Shown: piece by piece, positions 22,302 through 23,000 of the stretch
How the letters are laid out: every line of letters starts with the position of its first letter
Position numbering within the stretch: position 1 is the stretch's first letter
IMG/VR virus record: IMGVR_UViG_3300032291_002073
Coordinates: 1 to 23,000 of that record
Direction: 5' to 3' (one strand)
Length of the DNA: 23,000 nucleotides
Source of the DNA: a virus
Translations under genes and position numbers: made by a program
The notes under the pieces: generated by a model
What the model was told of the DNA's origin: nothing
Databases searched by the model: none
What the model saw: the letters and a program-made list of their open reading frames with translations, nothing else

Positions 22302-22532
22302 TTAAACTTTGTTAATGTTAAAGTTGGTTTCGTAGTATTCTTGGGCTGATGCATTAATATCATAGCATTGCTCAGCACCTTTATTCCATGCTATTTCTAT
22401 ATCCTCACGCTCTTTGGGGAAGTACTTTTCTAATACCTTGATTGCCCTCATTACGCCAGATATATAATCAGGTGTTTTGTCCATTGGAACATAATTTAAT
22501 TCTTCTATTGCTTCCTGTAACGCTGTTTCCAT
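22302..22532 (-). CDS. Small hypothetical protein
   Basis: This 76-residue acidic protein begins METALQEAIEELNYVPMDKT and is largely helical, with ISGVMRAIKVLEKYFPKERE in the middle. It fits tightly between the upstream 150-residue gene and the HNH gene with gaps of only one or two bases, so it is likely real. No family is recognised. Position at the head of the packaging module gives no further clue. Confidence 0.6.
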   Translation of the reverse strand: METALQEAIEELNYVPMDKTPDYISGVMRAIKVLEKYFPKEREDIEIAWNKGAEQCYDINASAQEYYETNFNINKV

Positions 22533-22533
22533 G

Positions 22534-22986
22534 TTAGTTAGATTTGGTGGTTAGTTCTGTTCCTGTAAGGGCGAATATTACGTTCTGCAAGGTGTGTAGG
22601 TGTTCGCATGGTGTTAAATAGCGGTATGTGTCGCCCGTGTCAATAGATATTCCCCACCTGTTTAGGTAATTAAGTATGTACTCATTGCTCCCTATTTTTA
22701 GCGAAAACCAACTAACAGTCATATTATCGTTATAGGCTTTCTCAAAACCCAACTCAACCAAACGTTCTTCTGTGAGGGGGATGCCCTCAAATCTGTCATA
22801 CACCTCAACATTTGCACTGCCCTCTATACATTCTACCCATATAGAATAATCAAATGCTCCTATGCTGTCTAATGATGTAACAGCCACTATTTGGCTATGC
22901 TCAACATCTTCTTCTTGTTCTTCATTGATATATATCCCTCTAATAAGGTTACCTATCCGTAACTCTTGTGGTTTTAATGCTGTCAT
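22534..22986 (-). CDS. Conserved-type hypothetical phage protein
   Basis: This 150-residue protein starts MTALKPQELRIGNLIRGIYI. The layout ELRIGNLI, then IPLTEERLVELGFEK (about 69-83), and near the end HLHTLQNVIFALTGTEL (about 128-144) is one I know from many hypothetical proteins of Bacteroidota phages and mobile elements. The function is unknown. Its start is close to the window edge, so promoter and upstream neighbours cannot be judged. The ATG at 22986 is the first in frame. Confidence 0.68.
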   Translation of the reverse strand: MTALKPQELRIGNLIRGIYINEEQEEDVEHSQIVAVTSLDSIGAFDYSIWVECIEGSANVEVYDRFEGIPLTEERLVELGFEKAYNDNMTVSWFSLKIGSNEYILNYLNRWGISIDTGDTYRYLTPCEHLHTLQNVIFALTGTELTTKSN

Positions 22987-23000
22987 TTCTTCTATCTTTA

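Noticed and set aside
1-23000. tRNA genes, CRISPR arrays, insertion sequences, integrase or attachment sites
   Set aside because: I looked for cloverleaf-like sequences, spaced direct repeats, transposase or recombinase motifs and saw none.

Overview
This window is the late (packaging, head and tail) region of a tailed double-stranded DNA phage or prophage of a Bacteroidota host. The host assignment is inferred from several things. Moderately AT-rich, tightly overlapping genes have A-rich start regions and no clear Shine-Dalgarno. Two promoter-like sites fit the Bacteroidota form TTTG-N19-22-TAnnTTTG. The tail and head proteins are of types common in Bacteroidota phages, and one secreted protein has a Bacteroidota surface-protein domain. 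I found no tRNA, CRISPR array, insertion sequence, integrase or attachment site. No stretch longer than about 80 bases lacks a gene.

All genes but one lie on the minus strand, so the transcription order runs from high to low coordinates. Region 1 (22986-19068) is packaging: two small unknown genes, an HNH nuclease, a glycosyltransferase, the small terminase and the large terminase. The large terminase carries an intein at its nuclease active site. Inside the intein a complete HNH homing-type endonuclease is encoded in a different reading frame. Region 2 (18989-10098) is the tail module: an unknown gene, a putative tail assembly chaperone with a T9 slippery site and nested RNA hairpins that would give a -1 frameshifted long form, two tail/neck completion candidates, large tail structural proteins, a secreted host-like protein, and the tape measure protein. 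Region 3 (10101-6270) holds a small HTH-like gene, then three glycosyltransferase-like genes and a methyltransferase on the minus strand, and one plus-strand gene with its own promoter-like site. One of the glycosyltransferases is a GT2 domain joined to a beta-1,4-galactosyltransferase (GT7) domain. Region 4 (6224-1) is the head module: ClpP-like protease with a scaffold-like tail, major capsid protein, a structural protein followed by a terminator, a SAP-like protein, portal, a connector, and the start of a tail-fibre-like gene cut by the window edge.

Together the genes encode DNA packaging, capsid maturation and a long tail with a tape measure (siphovirus-like). A surface-sugar cargo cassette is inserted between tail and head genes. 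The gene order is unusual: terminase is followed by tail genes, and the portal comes after the capsid gene. The strongest novelty candidates are the dual-frame intein/HNH locus (19152-19958), the predicted programmed frameshift (18208-18147) and the GT2-GT7 fusion (7957-9276).
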